Origin: Brachypodius melanocephalos
Taxonomy: Eukaryota; Chordata; Aves; Passeriformes; Pycnonotidae
NCBI GenBank assembly: GCA_013398615.1
Contig: VZSR01000329.1
Coordinates: 172,886 to 236,885 of the forward strand
DNA length: 64,000 nucleotides
Direction of reading: 5' to 3'
The notes beneath the pieces were generated by a model. The model was not told the origin of the DNA. It was given only the letters and a program-made list of their open reading frames with translations, and did not search any database. Shown piece by piece: positions 28,201-40,791 of this stretch. Every line of letters starts with the position of its first letter. Within the stretch, counting starts at the first letter, position 1. The position numbers and the translations under genes were made by a program.

Positions 28201-29463
28201 ACACATGGAGTGCCCTAAAAAACCAGGCAATTGCAGTAGATCTGATATTTCTGTGGCAAATCTTGACCAGAGGCGTGTCCTGGAGTTTTTTTAAAGCCTC
28301 ATAGAATATGAGTAACTCAGTTCCGTTTAGCCCTTCTCACAGCCCCTATTTTCATTTTGGGTTTTGAGGTAAAAATGTCAAAACTGGGGTGTGAAATGTA
28401 GCCCCCAAAGCGTAGAATTCTCTTTCCCTGCAGAAGTACTTCTCTGGTTTAAGCTCAGTCCTTTCCTAGGGCCTCCCTCTGCACAACACTGATAAAACCA
28501 TACCAAATGAGTGTGGGGTTTTTTAAGATGTTGATGAGATGAGATTGTGCATAAAGCTGGTACATTATTTTTTGGATCAGTTCCTGGATATAATCAGCAA
28601 TGGAATGGTGTTGGCTAAATAATTTTATCAGGGAAAGATTTTGACAAAGGACATGAGGAACATTTTGCTACATTTGGCTTGTGCTATTCCAGAAGAGCAG
28701 AGCTGTTGTTTTCCTCAAAGCTTTTTTCTGAACTGTCTAATTACCTAGAAAAATGTGGGGTTTTGGTACAGCATGTGCCAGTCTATGCATAAAAATTCCT
28801 TTCTTGTTCTGATAGCTTTGATTTTTATTATTAACTTTCCTAGTCCTAGGTTTTGAAAAACAATAATTGAAAATGGCAGAAATAAGGTTAGCAAACTGTT
28901 CTCAGAGTGTTGTATCTGGTAGCCTTCTAAGTTAAAATGAAAGTTATTTTTCTTACCATGCTTTCTAGAATATGCAAGCCAGTAAGGATAATTTCCCTAT
29001 TAGAGTGAAAATTATAAAGATCCTGAATCTAGAATTTTAGCAAGCAACCAAAATAGGCCTCATGTTCTTCCTGCTGAGAAGAGTTTAAAAGTAGGAGGAA
29101 TTATGTACTTGATTCACTTCAACCATCAAAGGTTAGCTTTGATATTGCACATTTGGAAATGCTGACTTCAGTCTGATCCGTGTGCAGAATTGCATCAGTG
29201 TTTCCTTAAAGTAAGGAAGCTACAAGTAGATGGTTAAATTCTGCTTCAGGTCCTCAGTGTTAATACCTGGAAGAGAAATAGAATTGTTGAGGTGCTTTTG
29301 AAGTGGATGGTGCAAGAGAACATTTACTTCTTTACTTTTAAGGATATCTGAAAAAAAAAAAAGATTGATTTGTCCATTTTTTGCTTTTTTGCATTACCAT
29401 GTGCTCCCAGTCCTGAGATTGTGTGGGTAGAGGCTTTGTATGATGTAGTGGAAAGGTGGAGTT

Positions 29464-29492
29464 GGTTTGGGTTTGGGTTTGTTGGTTTGGGG
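29464..29492 (+). repeat. G-rich (GGTTT)n-like tract, possible G-quadruplex
   Basis: The G runs are GG, GGG, GGG, GG and GGGG, separated mostly by TTT, within 29 nt. At least a two-tier quadruplex is possible on the + strand. It resembles degenerate telomere-like or GT-rich simple sequence. Confidence 0.6.
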
Positions 29493-30289
29493 TTTTTTTG
29501 CTACTGGCAATAATCCCTTGTCCCTCATTTTGGATTCCCGTGGTGTGCAGACCTTTGAGAACACAGGAAATGGAGACTTGATTCTCCTTTCTCACAAACA
29601 ACTGCTTGCTTTCATTTTCAAACCATCCTTTCTGCAAGTCAGCAAATCTCTTCTTTCTGAAGTGATGGAGCAGTATGCTTTCTTCCTTTTCTCCACATTA
29701 AAATAAAGAGCTCAGGTTGAATCCTCCTGAAGCTACCACATCCGTATTTCAAATAAGAACAAAAAAGGGCAAATTATTTATCCTGTAATTTTGGCCATGG
29801 GTTCTTGATTGCAGCCACTGGGAAGTCTCCTTCTGGCAACATATAGTTCAGGCCAAGTGATTTGGGGATCTAAGAGCAGGAGAGAACCATGACACTTCTC
29901 AAGGCAGAGCTGCAGCCAGAGATTACCTGAGAGAGGTTTGCAAGTGCTACCTGAGATTGTCTCCCCCTTGGGATATTGGTATTTTCAGACTAGGGACAGT
30001 AGGCAGAGCATTCGTTGCTTTTCAGTGATCAGATGAAACATCTGTGGAGTCGGTCAGTTGTAATGGTGATATGAAGCACTGCTCTAGTAAAACTTTCAGA
30101 ACTCAGCTGTCCTCAGCCTTTTGATTTCAAGGCTTTGTTTGCATTGCCTTGAACCCGCACCCATTCACATTGGAAATCTGAGCAAAGAATGAAAAGCCAT
30201 TGTGTGGGCTGCTTGCAAAAGGGTTTGCCTCACAAAGTTCATCAAGTGTTATTTATGACTGAAGTTTAACTCAGTGCTGTGGCTATGTT

Positions 30290-30745
30290 ATAAAATATCC
30301 TTTTAAAGAATGCAAATTAATATTTTGCTGTGTGAGATATAAGAACAGCCATGTCGTGAGCACACTGATGAAAGTCTCTGTGCTAACAGCTTGTTTCTGC
30401 ATGATGTTTGCATTTTGGAGTATTTATTTCACCTCAGTTTAATTACTACATCACCCTGTCTAATGCAACACCTTTGCAGCCCTCAAATTATTAAATCAAA
30501 TATGCTTTGTTGGTTTAACCTTGAAATTCAGAACTGCCTCAATTAGCCCAATTAGTAAAAGAGGGACTCTGAGGAATTTGTTGCTAATTCAGCATGGACC
30601 TCATCAGAGGGTCATCCAATCCTATTAACTGTTAATTTGGCCAGTAAAATGCACATAGAATATCTTTGCTAAATGCATCAATAACAAGGTGGTCTTTCTG
30701 TCTCTGAATATTGTGGCTCTTAGCTTTGAAATACCACTTTAAAAA
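30290..30745. promoter_or_regulatory. Candidate conserved non-coding regulatory block
   Basis: A perfect octamer ATGCAAAT lies at 30310-30317. TAAT/ATTA homeodomain cores are dense between 30421 and 30650 (for example CAATTAGCCCAATTAG at 30540-30555 and TTGCTAATTCAGCATG at 30580-30595). There are no simple repeats or transposon signatures. The texture resembles vertebrate developmental enhancers, but no alignment was possible, so this is inference. Confidence 0.25.
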
Positions 30746-32358
30746 GAAAAAAAATCATCCAGATCAGGCTTCTTTCAAGCTACTGAGAGTCTGCCTTTAC
30801 ACAGTAAATAAATTGAATTGTGCTGTAAATATGCTGCTTCTTCCTATCCTATAAATCAAATTTAAATGAAAAAACTACGTCAGTTTGGGAATGGTTACTG
30901 TGAGAACTTCGTAGTGTGAAAATAACCCTGACTACATCTGAAAGATTCTTGTCAGGGTATTTATAATGTCCCAGGAGCATACAGTCAGTAGCAAGGAATA
31001 ACACAGCACACAGAAATCTGTAGATGATTCAGCAATACAGGGAGATTATGTTCTACAAAGTGTGTTTGCAGAATCTTGCTAATTAATAGATCTTTAGAGA
31101 AAGAAAGAGCTTTTGACTCCAATTTTGCATTGACATCACACCTGGATGAGACACTGAGGGCTTCCTCCCTCACCTCACCTCTTTTGAGAATACTAAAATT
31201 GAACATTCATCCTTTGCATTATTAATCCATTATTATTTTCATTGTTGTTTTTGTTGTTGCTGCTCCTACTATTGTTATACCTGCTTTTAGAGCTAGATAT
31301 TGATAAGCGATATTAGTGGTGCTGCTGGTTTCATGGTTGTGTCTCTTTCTAGGAAAAAAGCTTTAAAGGTGGCATTACAAAATATTACTGCTTTTTCACA
31401 CTTCTGTATTTAACGCTGGGAAGAAGGAAGAGGTGATATTTTTCTTTGCTTTTTCACAGACATCTTGACCTGCAGATTTAATGTGTATTCTAGGAATAAA
31501 ATTGGACTGGTTTTGGCAAAAGGAACAATTCTTGTGGCCTAATATACAGCATCCCTAGATCCAAGTTGGGATATTGCAACCTGGATGAGTGAACTACCAG
31601 GTCTGTAGAAAAAAAGTAAGCAGTCAAAATCCACAAAATTTGGCTGTTTATTTGAATAAGTTGATAGTGAAGATAGTCCTGTCCTGGTGTACAGCAATAT
31701 TTGAAAAAAAAAAAAAAAACCATTCAGTGGACTAGGATCCGTAATTCTTTTCTCATCAAAAGGAAGTGAAACTCTGTAATGCTGTTTTGGTGTGTGTTCA
31801 TTTTTGCAATGCAAAAATAGGTGTCCATGTATCACTAAAATAAGCAAATGTCAATTTGATTGTGTCCAGGAAGCACAAAATGGGAATAAAATTCTTGTTT
31901 TGCTGCTTTGCCATTTATCTATGCAAGATGGAAAGCCAAGCAGAATCTCCCTGCTTGAAAACCCACAATTGTGTTCTAGACCCCAAAGAAAGCTATTTAT
32001 TGTTGGTTTGTTCAACAACGTGTGCCCTCTGGGATTACCCTTTGTGATGGGGAAAGAAAGAATTTAGTTTAATTTCTTCATTTGGAAAATTTTTTGCTTG
32101 ACTAGCAACGAGACTCCTGGGTCACTAAGCAATAGTGTTCTGCCCTAATTGCCTTCCACATATTTATGTTTCTAAGTCAGGCCTTTGGTAGTATTTTTTT
32201 CCAAATTATGTGAAGTTGATATCCTGCTGTCCTGCAAAGCAGGATAATTTATAGAGTGTTTCTATGTAGAAATTGCTTTCAAAAATCTGACTTCGTGTAG
32301 AAAGCTTGAGGTTTTCCTTGAAAAAGGATGAATTGACACCAAGGAACACTGATTCCAG

Positions 32359-32379
32359 CCCCCCCCGCCGCCCCCCCCC
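32359..32379 (+). repeat. C-rich tract
   Basis: A poly-C stretch broken by two G (ccccccccgccgccccccccc). It is a simple repeat prone to assembly error. Confidence 0.8.
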
Positions 32380-35300
32380 AATCTTATCTGTCTCCCCTCC
32401 ACACAAATGTATTTGTTCTCTTTTTACATTGACTAAGAATACAGTCAAGTGGAAATTTGGGAAAGTATTGTCTGAAGCTCCCAGCTCTGCCTGCACCATA
32501 GACAAAAATAAATGTGTAACTAGAATGTGATGTATAATACATGCAGTCCAGACAGCAGAAACATATCTAGAGTTCTCCAGATCTGTGAGGAGTAGAAGAA
32601 AGAAACTCAAGTGACTCCGTGTGACTGAGCACATGATGCTCATTTAGGCAAAGGCATTTTGGGTGGTGTTATTATCTCCTGGTGTCCCGAATGGTACAAT
32701 TGCTGTTGGGAGATTTGTCAGTGCACAGGTCCTTCAGCACCACACAGGACTGGTACTGCCTCCTAAACAAATTTTTTTTCAAATAGTAAGTTGTCTAGGA
32801 GGAGGAAGAGAGCAGCATTTTTTACTCACGTATCATTTCAACTTTCATTTTATTTTATTTTATCCTGTTTTAAGGTCACTGCCTTTATGTTGTAACATTT
32901 TTTTCCAGGTACTTCCTAGCTCTGAGTTTGTTTGGAACTGCCCTCCTGAGTGACACCAAGTGTACTGTTCTCCCACTCTTATCTTCACACTTTCTTATAT
33001 GCTGTTTCTTATGCTTAGAAATCCTTATTCTCAATGCCAAATATCCTCCCACTCTATATTCCCATTCTTCCTTTAAACTGCATTTCCTTGAAGTCCATAA
33101 AAATTATCTGCAAGTTAAGAAATGTAGAAACTGTGCCTTCAGATCTGACAGTCTTCTGATCATCAGATTTGCTACTGTTGGCTGAATTCTTTAACTTACA
33201 CATAATAATGAATAAATCAGGGATTCATTTTTCCTTAATATAACATGTACTGTTTTTTCACTATACACATATATTAAATTTTATTTTAAAGTACCTCAGT
33301 GTTCATCCCAGCTGGTTTCCTAGAGGCCACCTGGCTGAGCAGTGCTTCTTGTTGTCTTCTTGCTTTTCCAGCTGAAAGCCCACTGATGGAAAAAAATTAA
33401 TAAAATGAGGTCAGTAATACATCCTTCTCATAAGAGAGCTGAGTCCAGTATTTTAGGTACAGACTTAACCAGATAAAATTACCATTTTTGAACTCTGTCT
33501 CAAGAATATTTGTTCAATGAAAAGCCCCAGAATGCATAAAAACTACAAGTGAACCAGAACTCTTTTTTTTCCTGAACTTGTATGCAATTCTTAAAACCAT
33601 TTATTTTCACAACGTGATTGTGCTGCTTATAACCTCGTTTCCTTACATTCTTTTCAGTGCTAGATAAAAAAAAAAATCCCTGAAAATAATCAATTTGCAT
33701 CCAAACCAGAGTAATTTATAAAAGTTTGATTCATGCAACTCCTACTTGCCCCTAAAAAAGAAAAGTGGAATTGGGAAATTTTCTGGCTGTCTAAAATAGG
33801 CTCATAAAAGAAATACCTTTTTAAAAAATCTGAGTCTACTAGTCTAAAAAGGTAGTGAAATGCTGGTTCTCAGTGTTTCTAAAATATGTATATTCTTCAT
33901 CTGTTTGCTGATTGTCTGCAGCATAAAATTCAGCCTAGAGTTCTTGCAAACCAAAAAAATTCATTGTAAGCCACTCCTCCAGATGCTTTGCTGTGAGAGA
34001 AGTAAATCTAAACACTGACTGCTAACAAAACACATACTGTAAAAACATTGCTAAGACAAATGAAGCTGAGATTTTACAGAAAGAAAAGTGCTGTTTTCAA
34101 ACATAGTTATGATCTTTTAGTAAGTCTTAAAGCTATGTTAAAATGATTGCCTGTGAGTGAAATCTTTTCTCTTAATGTATCAAGGAAAAGCTAAAGCTGG
34201 GACCAGAATGGATCCTCTAGGAGTTAAGTACAGAACTCCCAGAATACATTTTCCACTAAACCCTTTTGGAGTTAGTTTTCAGATTTCTTTAAACTCTGAT
34301 GTAAGTTTTTGATACATAACCAAACCAAATGATTTGTTGTAGGGGTTGGTCTTGTTGATAAGGGAACAGCATCACTTTTCAGCCCCAAACCTTTTGGTTT
34401 TCAGTCTCAACAGTGTCATAACTACCAATTACTGGAGATACTCTCCCAGGATGCATGTCAGGCTGGACATGCATCAAAACATTTTACTTTCTGCCTGACC
34501 TAACTTTTCCTTTCTCTCATTCAAGCAGATTATTGAAAACAATCCAGTTTAATGTGTTCCTGAGCTATGAGGAAAACAGGATGCAGAAAAGGAGATTCTT
34601 TCCTGTCATGCTGCTCTGTAAATCAAATCCTACATGTGTAGCTTGTAGTTCCAAGGAAGTCTGTAACCACTGAGTTGAAAGGAAGTTTTTTAGAAATTGT
34701 ACTTTTTCTTCAGCTTTTGCTAATTTCTTCCTTTAAAATATTTTTGTGACAGAATTACTCACATTTATGCCTTTTCTCTAATGTTGCAACCTGGAAGTGT
34801 TCTGATTGTCAAGAAGTATTGTTTAAGTCACTCAGGAATCTCAACACTGAGGAATGAATCTCAGAATGAGAACAGATCCTTTGAATTCACACAGTGGTTG
34901 CATGTACACTTTGCATGCCCCAGTGGAATTGTTCTGTATCCTAAAAACAGAAACACCACTTTGTCTTCCAGGTTTTACTTTGTGCAGTTGCTTGGATGTT
35001 AGTGTGGATGGAACTCAGATCATTAAGGTTATCACAGAGGTGCCTTACATTAATCCTGGGGCTATCAGACTGTGGTTTGGCAAACTGGCTGAAGCAGGAT
35101 CTTAACGTCTTGCAAACTTGAGTATTTAACATGAAGAACCACTCTTTTGTCATAAAAATGAGATGCAGTAGGAAACTACTAGTCACTTTTTTCCCTGTGT
35201 TGCAGACATTAAAGAAAATGTCTTCCAGTTTCCACGCAGGACCTTTTGTCACAAAGGGCAAGAATGTACATGAGTCAGCTTCAGTTGTGGGATTTTTTTC

Positions 35301-36402
35301 CTTTTCCCAGTGAATGTTCCTATTATACAAAGATCTTGGAGCCCTAATGCAAAATTTCAAAGTGTTTCTATTAAGATATTTCTTTATCTGTTTTGAGGGG
35401 ATTTGTTTGTTTTGTTGTGTTGTGGTTTGGGGTTTTTGAAATTTTAGGGGATAGTTAATGTATGTCAACAAAAATCTTAAGCTATAATCATGCTTTGTCT
35501 TTGAAAACACTTTAGTGGTACAAATATAAGAAACACACCCTGTTTTGCTCGGACTTAGAAGGAAGTTTACTGAGTCTTAAGTACTCCAAAGCTGAAAAAC
35601 CTAATTAAAAATGTTATGTGAATTCAATATATTTTTACAGCTGTACAAAAAGGAGTGCAAAAAGGTACCTTTTTAAATATGGTAACATTTTACAACCACT
35701 TTACAGGGCAACAAAGAAAAAAGTTACAAAAACCCACTCAGAACTGTGCAGTTCAGCTGCATCCGTGAGCAAGCAACTCCTGCTGTTGACAAATGAGACT
35801 TGACCACAGGCAGCACGAGGTCAAGAAATATTAATAAAACGCTTTTTTTACTGTTTATTTCTGCTCTTTTTTTGTGTCCCCTTGTTGAGATGTGACAGAG
35901 CATTTGGGGTCAGGTGCCCAGCTGTCAGTGGAGGTGGAGTAAAGCTCTTTTCTCTGAGCCTTTGTTGCCATAGACTGAGCTGTGACTCGGCCAGGGGAAG
36001 TGAACTGATTCTACTGAACTTTCTCTACTATGGTAAAACGAGTTGCAGAGAGAACACACTGAAAGCCAAGGGCCTCTAAATACTTTTCCCTTTTATGGAA
36101 TAGAGCTCCCAGATCTCCATTTCCTGGAGATTGTATTCTAAGCCTACACAGTGGTAGAAGAAAGTTCTCTGCATCCACTGATGTGTATCTGACTACAAAT
36201 TTGAGCTCAGGGGATTTTTTTTTCCTAACTATTTTAAGCAGTAGGTTTATAATAACAGACCAAAATGTTAAAAAGCACTCCATCCTCTTTTTATTTCTTT
36301 TTCTTACCTTTCTTCTTTAGATTGTCTCCTCTTAGTGTGGGAATGAGCAGAATTTTGGTCAATGATATAGGTAATTTGTGTTTTTTTTAACTCATTTTGT
36401 AG

Positions 36403-36466
36403 GTGCACAAGGCTCGTGCATACTGAGATTGTAGATCTTCACCCACATCCACTCTGCCTATGACAT
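36403..36466 (+). other. Exon-like segment, weak
   Basis: A strong pyrimidine-rich acceptor (GTTTTTTTTAACTCATTTTGTAG) precedes 64 nt ending GACAT|gtgagt. At least two frames contain stops, so it would be non-coding. It is reported only because both splice-like ends score well by eye. Confidence 0.1.
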
Positions 36467-39400
36467 GTGAGTTAATCTCTACAAGTATTTAATTTTAAAA
36501 GATAATTTTGAAGCTCCTGCCATTTCTGAAAGAATGGAGTTTTGGGGGAGATCATTTACTTTGATAAAACACTTCAGTAATGTAATGACATCCTTTGGTA
36601 ACAGAGGCAGGTCAGACAGAGCTTGATCAATGAAGGAAAAAAAAAAGAAATAAAAATAACAAGATCTTGAAATTATCTTAGTGCCTAGGCTGCTAAAATG
36701 TGCTCATGCACCTTGACTGTTTTTATATTGCAGGTGTATTTTTAATCTCTCTTTTCAGTGTCTTCAGGGCCAATAATTACAGATGTTTCAGCTGGTGCCT
36801 CACTGTATTGCACATATTTTTAACATATCTTTTCCTCCTTCGACTGAAACGTGTTTGTGCGTGTGGAAAGGAGATAAAGCTGGCAAAGCTGAAGGTAGCA
36901 TGATTCCAAAAGCTGTTCAGCTGGCAGGTGAACCAAGCTTAGAACCAGCCTAGTCATGCTCTCCACACCCTAGCTCAGGGTTCAGTAAGGCTGTCAGCTG
37001 GTTTTGTACATAGAGGTGTGAATTTCTGTAAGCTCCAAGGCTGCATTCTGCCCTGATGCTCTGCTGAAAAAGAAAAAATGTACCTTCCAGGGACAAAAAT
37101 TTTCCAAGGATATTTCTTTATTTTCTATCTACATTTTTGAGATGCAGATAAGCTCCTCTAATTCTTGTAGAGTGTTCTCACAAAGCCCCCTATTTCTGTG
37201 CATTTTAACTCCATGTGACATTTGCTGGGGCTCTTTTCATTGCCCCGCTAAAGGGGCACAAAGTCACTTCAGCAGTGATGGAAGAACATTTATTCACTAA
37301 TATTGAAGTTTTCATCATTTCTAAACCTTTGCCTTTCCTACCAGTATCAGAAGGCAGTAATTGATGAGAAAATGGCAGGACCCCTTGCAGACCATGGTAT
37401 ATCCCTTTGCATTTACAATACAGGATGTTTGTGCTGGGTAAGCATCATAAAGTCTTTAAAACTTTGGACTTTAAGACCTGGACTGACTTTAAGAACTCTG
37501 CACAGGTTAAAACTAAGCTTTTAGACTGAAAGTTAATAACTTTGGAGTTCTAAATCATATATTTTGTTAATTGAACTACATCCTTATACTGAAATACCAA
37601 TGTGCAGTATCTCTCACTTTGGCAGTATAGTGGAGCAATGCAGTCCAGGTGTGCAAAGATGGTGTTTGATTCAAGAAGCCTAAGAATATGAATAATTATG
37701 TGCAAGCTTTCACTGCTCCAATATAGTCCTCAGCACTGGGGTTTTCTGGAGTGGTGTTAGGAAAAAATGGAAAGTCAGAAGAAGAAATTTTCCTACTGAT
37801 CAGCACAGAGATTTGAAGCTTATTCCTATTTGCAAGATAGCTCTGTAAGGAAATCAGAGTTGGGTTCTGATGGTGTCGGAGACAGCCTGAACTCAGTCCA
37901 CTCCAAATCTGGGGATTGTTAAGGTGGCATAAATTCATCTTGCTACCCTCCATTTTCCCTTGGCTGTACTTTGTGTGCTGCATCTCTAGGACAACACAGC
38001 TCGGGATTTGTCCCTTTCTATTCTTAGACAAGCCTGCTGATTTATTTCTTTTTCTTTAAAAGCTTTTTTTGCTTTTTAAATCTGAAAAATGAACTGAAAC
38101 TTGATGTGCTTAATAGCTCTTTCTTGTTTCAAGATAAGTTGCATTACTTTTTAAAGTTTAGTATGAACTAAGAACTTGGCTAAGACTGAGAATAAACCCC
38201 TTTGGTGCAATAGCTTCTACAATTCCATGTAGGACTGCAAACATGCTTTGGCCATGACTTGAAGCATTCCTGGTTTTTCAGGCCCAGCATTGGGTTGAAT
38301 GTATCACAACCATAATAAATTCATAATGTAAACACTAAGAGGGACTAACACTAAAACAGCCAGATTTTTTTTTCTTTCTCTCTCCTTTTTTTTTTGTTTT
38401 AAATTTGAATTTAAATTCTTGCAAACTCAGAAATTTGTAGGATGCCAGGATTGTGTTACAGACATGAAAAGCAAGTCTGTGTCACTTTAAGTTATCTTGT
38501 TTCCATTTCAGCTTCCTGTGTTGCTAATAGTTGGTAATTTGGTTTGATTGTTAAAACACACAGATGTTCAGTGCTACTGCTATCTGTCTAATCTGTGGAT
38601 TTATTAAATGTATATATAATCATAAATATGTCTTTTCCATCCTATTAGGGACTTTGTTTTGCCTTAATAACCATTTTAAAAGATGTTATTCATAGAAAGT
38701 TTCCTCTATTCTTATTTGCAGTCACAGGTGACTAAAATCATGATACAAACATAAACTACCACTTACTTTTGTAGAGTTAGAAAATCACCTGTAACAGGTA
38801 CAACATGTCTAGAAAAGCTTGAAAACTGCTGTTCCTACAGCATACACTGCTCTGAAAAATCTTTATGCCCACTGTTCAAAAGGAGTCTGTATCTTGGTCT
38901 TCATAAGGATGTCACATGTGCTGCATCTTTTTCAGAGTTGTTATTGAGGAACTGCAATGATGTAATTAATTTTCCCTGAACACATCAATGCTTGTGTAGG
39001 ATCATTTTTAAAATCTATTCATTCTGCATTAAAGTTCACGTAAGATGGCCATCTATTCCTCTTCTAGTGAAAGAGAAAATTAAGTTTCCAACATAATGTG
39101 AAAGAAACTCAATAAAAGCATGGGTCTTAGCTGTTTATGTAGTCTAAAGTTTTCACACATTCTGTAGGTTTTACAACACACATTTTATTCTGTGATAGCT
39201 GAGGTGAGGCACTTGTCACTACTGAGACTGCTTCAGTATTTCCTGTGAATGGTTTTGCCTCTTTTTGCTTTTATTTTAAAGCAACAGATAGATTTTGACA
39301 GATGTAATCAGCAACCTCAATAAACCAACGTGTTCCTGCATACATTTCTTTGCCCACCCCTGAAATGGAAGGGAAAACTGCAGCAGGTTAATTTGCAATG

Positions 39401-39490
39401 CAGTAGTCAGCAGTTGCTGGTGGAGACACCAGCGTGTGCACCAGGGGGTCTCAGCTGTGTGTGTGACCTGCAGGCACCACGGGGAAGGGC

Positions 39491-39590
39491 GGTGATCTAC
39501 TGATGACCACACTGATGTGCTGATGACCACAGTGATCTACTGATGACCACACTCATCTGCTGATGACCACACTGATGTGTTGATGAGGAC
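39491..39590 (+). repeat. Minisatellite, 20-bp unit x 5
   Basis: There are five exact-length 20-bp units of the form 'actgatgtgctgatgaccac'. Half-units vary (ctac, gtgc, ctac, ctgc, gtgt) and the last copy is diverged (tgatgaggac). Confidence 0.9.
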
Positions 39591-39984
39591 AGCTCCCTGA
39601 TTCCTGGGCAGCTGTCACAGTAAGTATTACAACCCTTCCACTGCCACTCTAAGGACTGATTCGTGCTTTGCACTGCTGATCCTCAGACTTTGGTACAGGC
39701 TTTCATGCTGACGTTTTCCTTGTGAATGCAGTGCCTCCCCTTGATACTAATAACAAGCATTTTCTCAGCTAATAGGCAGTGATTGTTTTTCCCTCTTTGG
39801 GCATTTCTGCTGTTTTGCTCTGGAAGTGTCTTGCACCTTGTCTTGTGCAGAGGTACACCAAGCCTTTGCACAATTCACTTTGCTCAAAGGAGAAGTGCCA
39901 TCCTCTAGGGTTCCAGTTTTGGTCCTCTGAGATCATGCTCTGTGGGATTAAGGCAATTAGTTACTAAAAGGCATATTATGGAAG

Positions 39985-40303
39985 AGATGGCTGGGAAGGG
40001 ACCGTAGCAATGTCTGTCAGTATCGGAAGGGAGGCGTCAGAGGATGGATCCAGATGCATCTGCTTGGTGGTGCTGAGCAATAGGACAAGAGGCAAAGGCA
40101 AAAACTGATGCACAGGAAGTTCCACGTGCACATGAGGAAAAACATCTTCGCTGTGCAGGTGATGGTGCACTGGACAGATTGTCCTCATATTCAAGAACTT
40201 TCTGGGTACAATTCTGTTCCATGTGCTCTGGTATGACCTGGCTTGAGCAGGGAGGTTGGACCTGTGGTCCCTTCCAACCTGAACCATTCTGCTGTTCTGT
40301 GAT
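39985..40303 (+). mobile_element. CR1-type LINE fragment (3' end)
   Basis: The CR1 3' landmarks are all present: 'aataggacaagaggcaaaggcaaaaactga', 'cacaggaagttccacgtgcacatgagg', 'gagcagggaggttggacc', 'cccttccaacctgaaccattctg' and a terminal TTCTGTGAT. It ends about 300 bp before IRAG1 exon 1, in the same orientation as the gene. Confidence 0.92.
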
Positions 40304-40602
40304 ATCCAAAATGCTGTTTGCTTCTTAGAGCGTATTTAGAGAAGGCAGTTTGATCACATCTGAGTGACAAAATGAAAATTGGAAAATGGAGGAAAGAGAT
40401 AGAAATAGCAACGAGAATGGAAGGTTTTCTGTTTTGCGTGCATTTGCTAAGTTATACTTGACCTTGAAAGCTTTAGTTAATAAAACACAAGATAGCATTT
40501 TTAATTTTAAACCTTAATACTGTTTGTTATTGTAAAGTCATCTCAGTTTTCGAGCACAGAGTTTTAAACGGATTTGATTTGTATTTTTGGCATCTAACCC
40601 AG
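40304..40602. other. Sequence between CR1 and IRAG1 exon 1
   Basis: AT-rich, ending in the T-rich tract that serves the exon 1 acceptor. No CpG island, TATA box or other promoter hallmark is evident, which favours exon 1 being an internal exon rather than a first exon. Confidence 0.5.
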
Positions 40603-40791
40603 CCTGCAGATCGCGAGGCCTCCCAGCGCTTATGCCTTCAGGCTAACCAGAAACAGACCCTGCCAGCAGTGCATGGTCCTCTCAGTCCACATTGCAGCTC
40701 CACGTGCTTCACGCTGCCCACCATGCCAACCTCACCTGAGGACAAGGGACAAGCAAAAGAGGCCCAGCACAACAGTTCTCCTCCAGCCAAA
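40603..40791 (+). CDS. IRAG1: IRAG1 exon 1 (local numbering), with the likely start codon
   Basis: The acceptor is TAACCCAG at 40595-40602 after a T-rich tract; a second AG at 40608-40609 is possible. The donor is AAA|gtaagc after 40791, in phase 0. The ATG at 40723 has A at -3 (cccaccATG) and begins MPTSPEDKGQAKEAQ, which corresponds to the mammalian MPHIPEDEE start. The 120 nt before it are also open in this frame, so an isoform with a further upstream exon could extend the N terminus. Coding from the ATG is 23 codons. The segment is proline- and glutamine-rich and looks unstructured. Start choice is by homology and Kozak context only. Confidence 0.8.

Larger units (their letters stand above)
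25256..39490. other. Non-coding DNA upstream of IRAG1, third block
   Basis: I see no recognisable coding exon. It contains a G-rich tract (29464-29492), a candidate conserved regulatory block (30290-30745), an A tract near 31703-31719, a C-rich patch (32359-32379) and a weak exon-like segment (36403-36466). The long minus-strand open frame at 34941-35510 has no supporting features. Confidence 0.6.

Noticed and set aside
34941..35510. 189-codon minus-strand open frame
   Set aside because: No recognisable domain; Lys/Gln/Asn-rich because it crosses GT-rich simple sequence. No splice or promoter support. Probably chance in AT-rich DNA.
37696..38031. 111-codon minus-strand open frame
   Set aside because: No domain or repeat family recognised; no start context or neighbouring exon supports it.
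1..40602. Exons of the neighbouring gene CTR9, expected upstream of IRAG1 by human synteny
   Set aside because: None of its protein text was recognised in any frame. Either the gene lies further left or this block is still IRAG1 5' intron.
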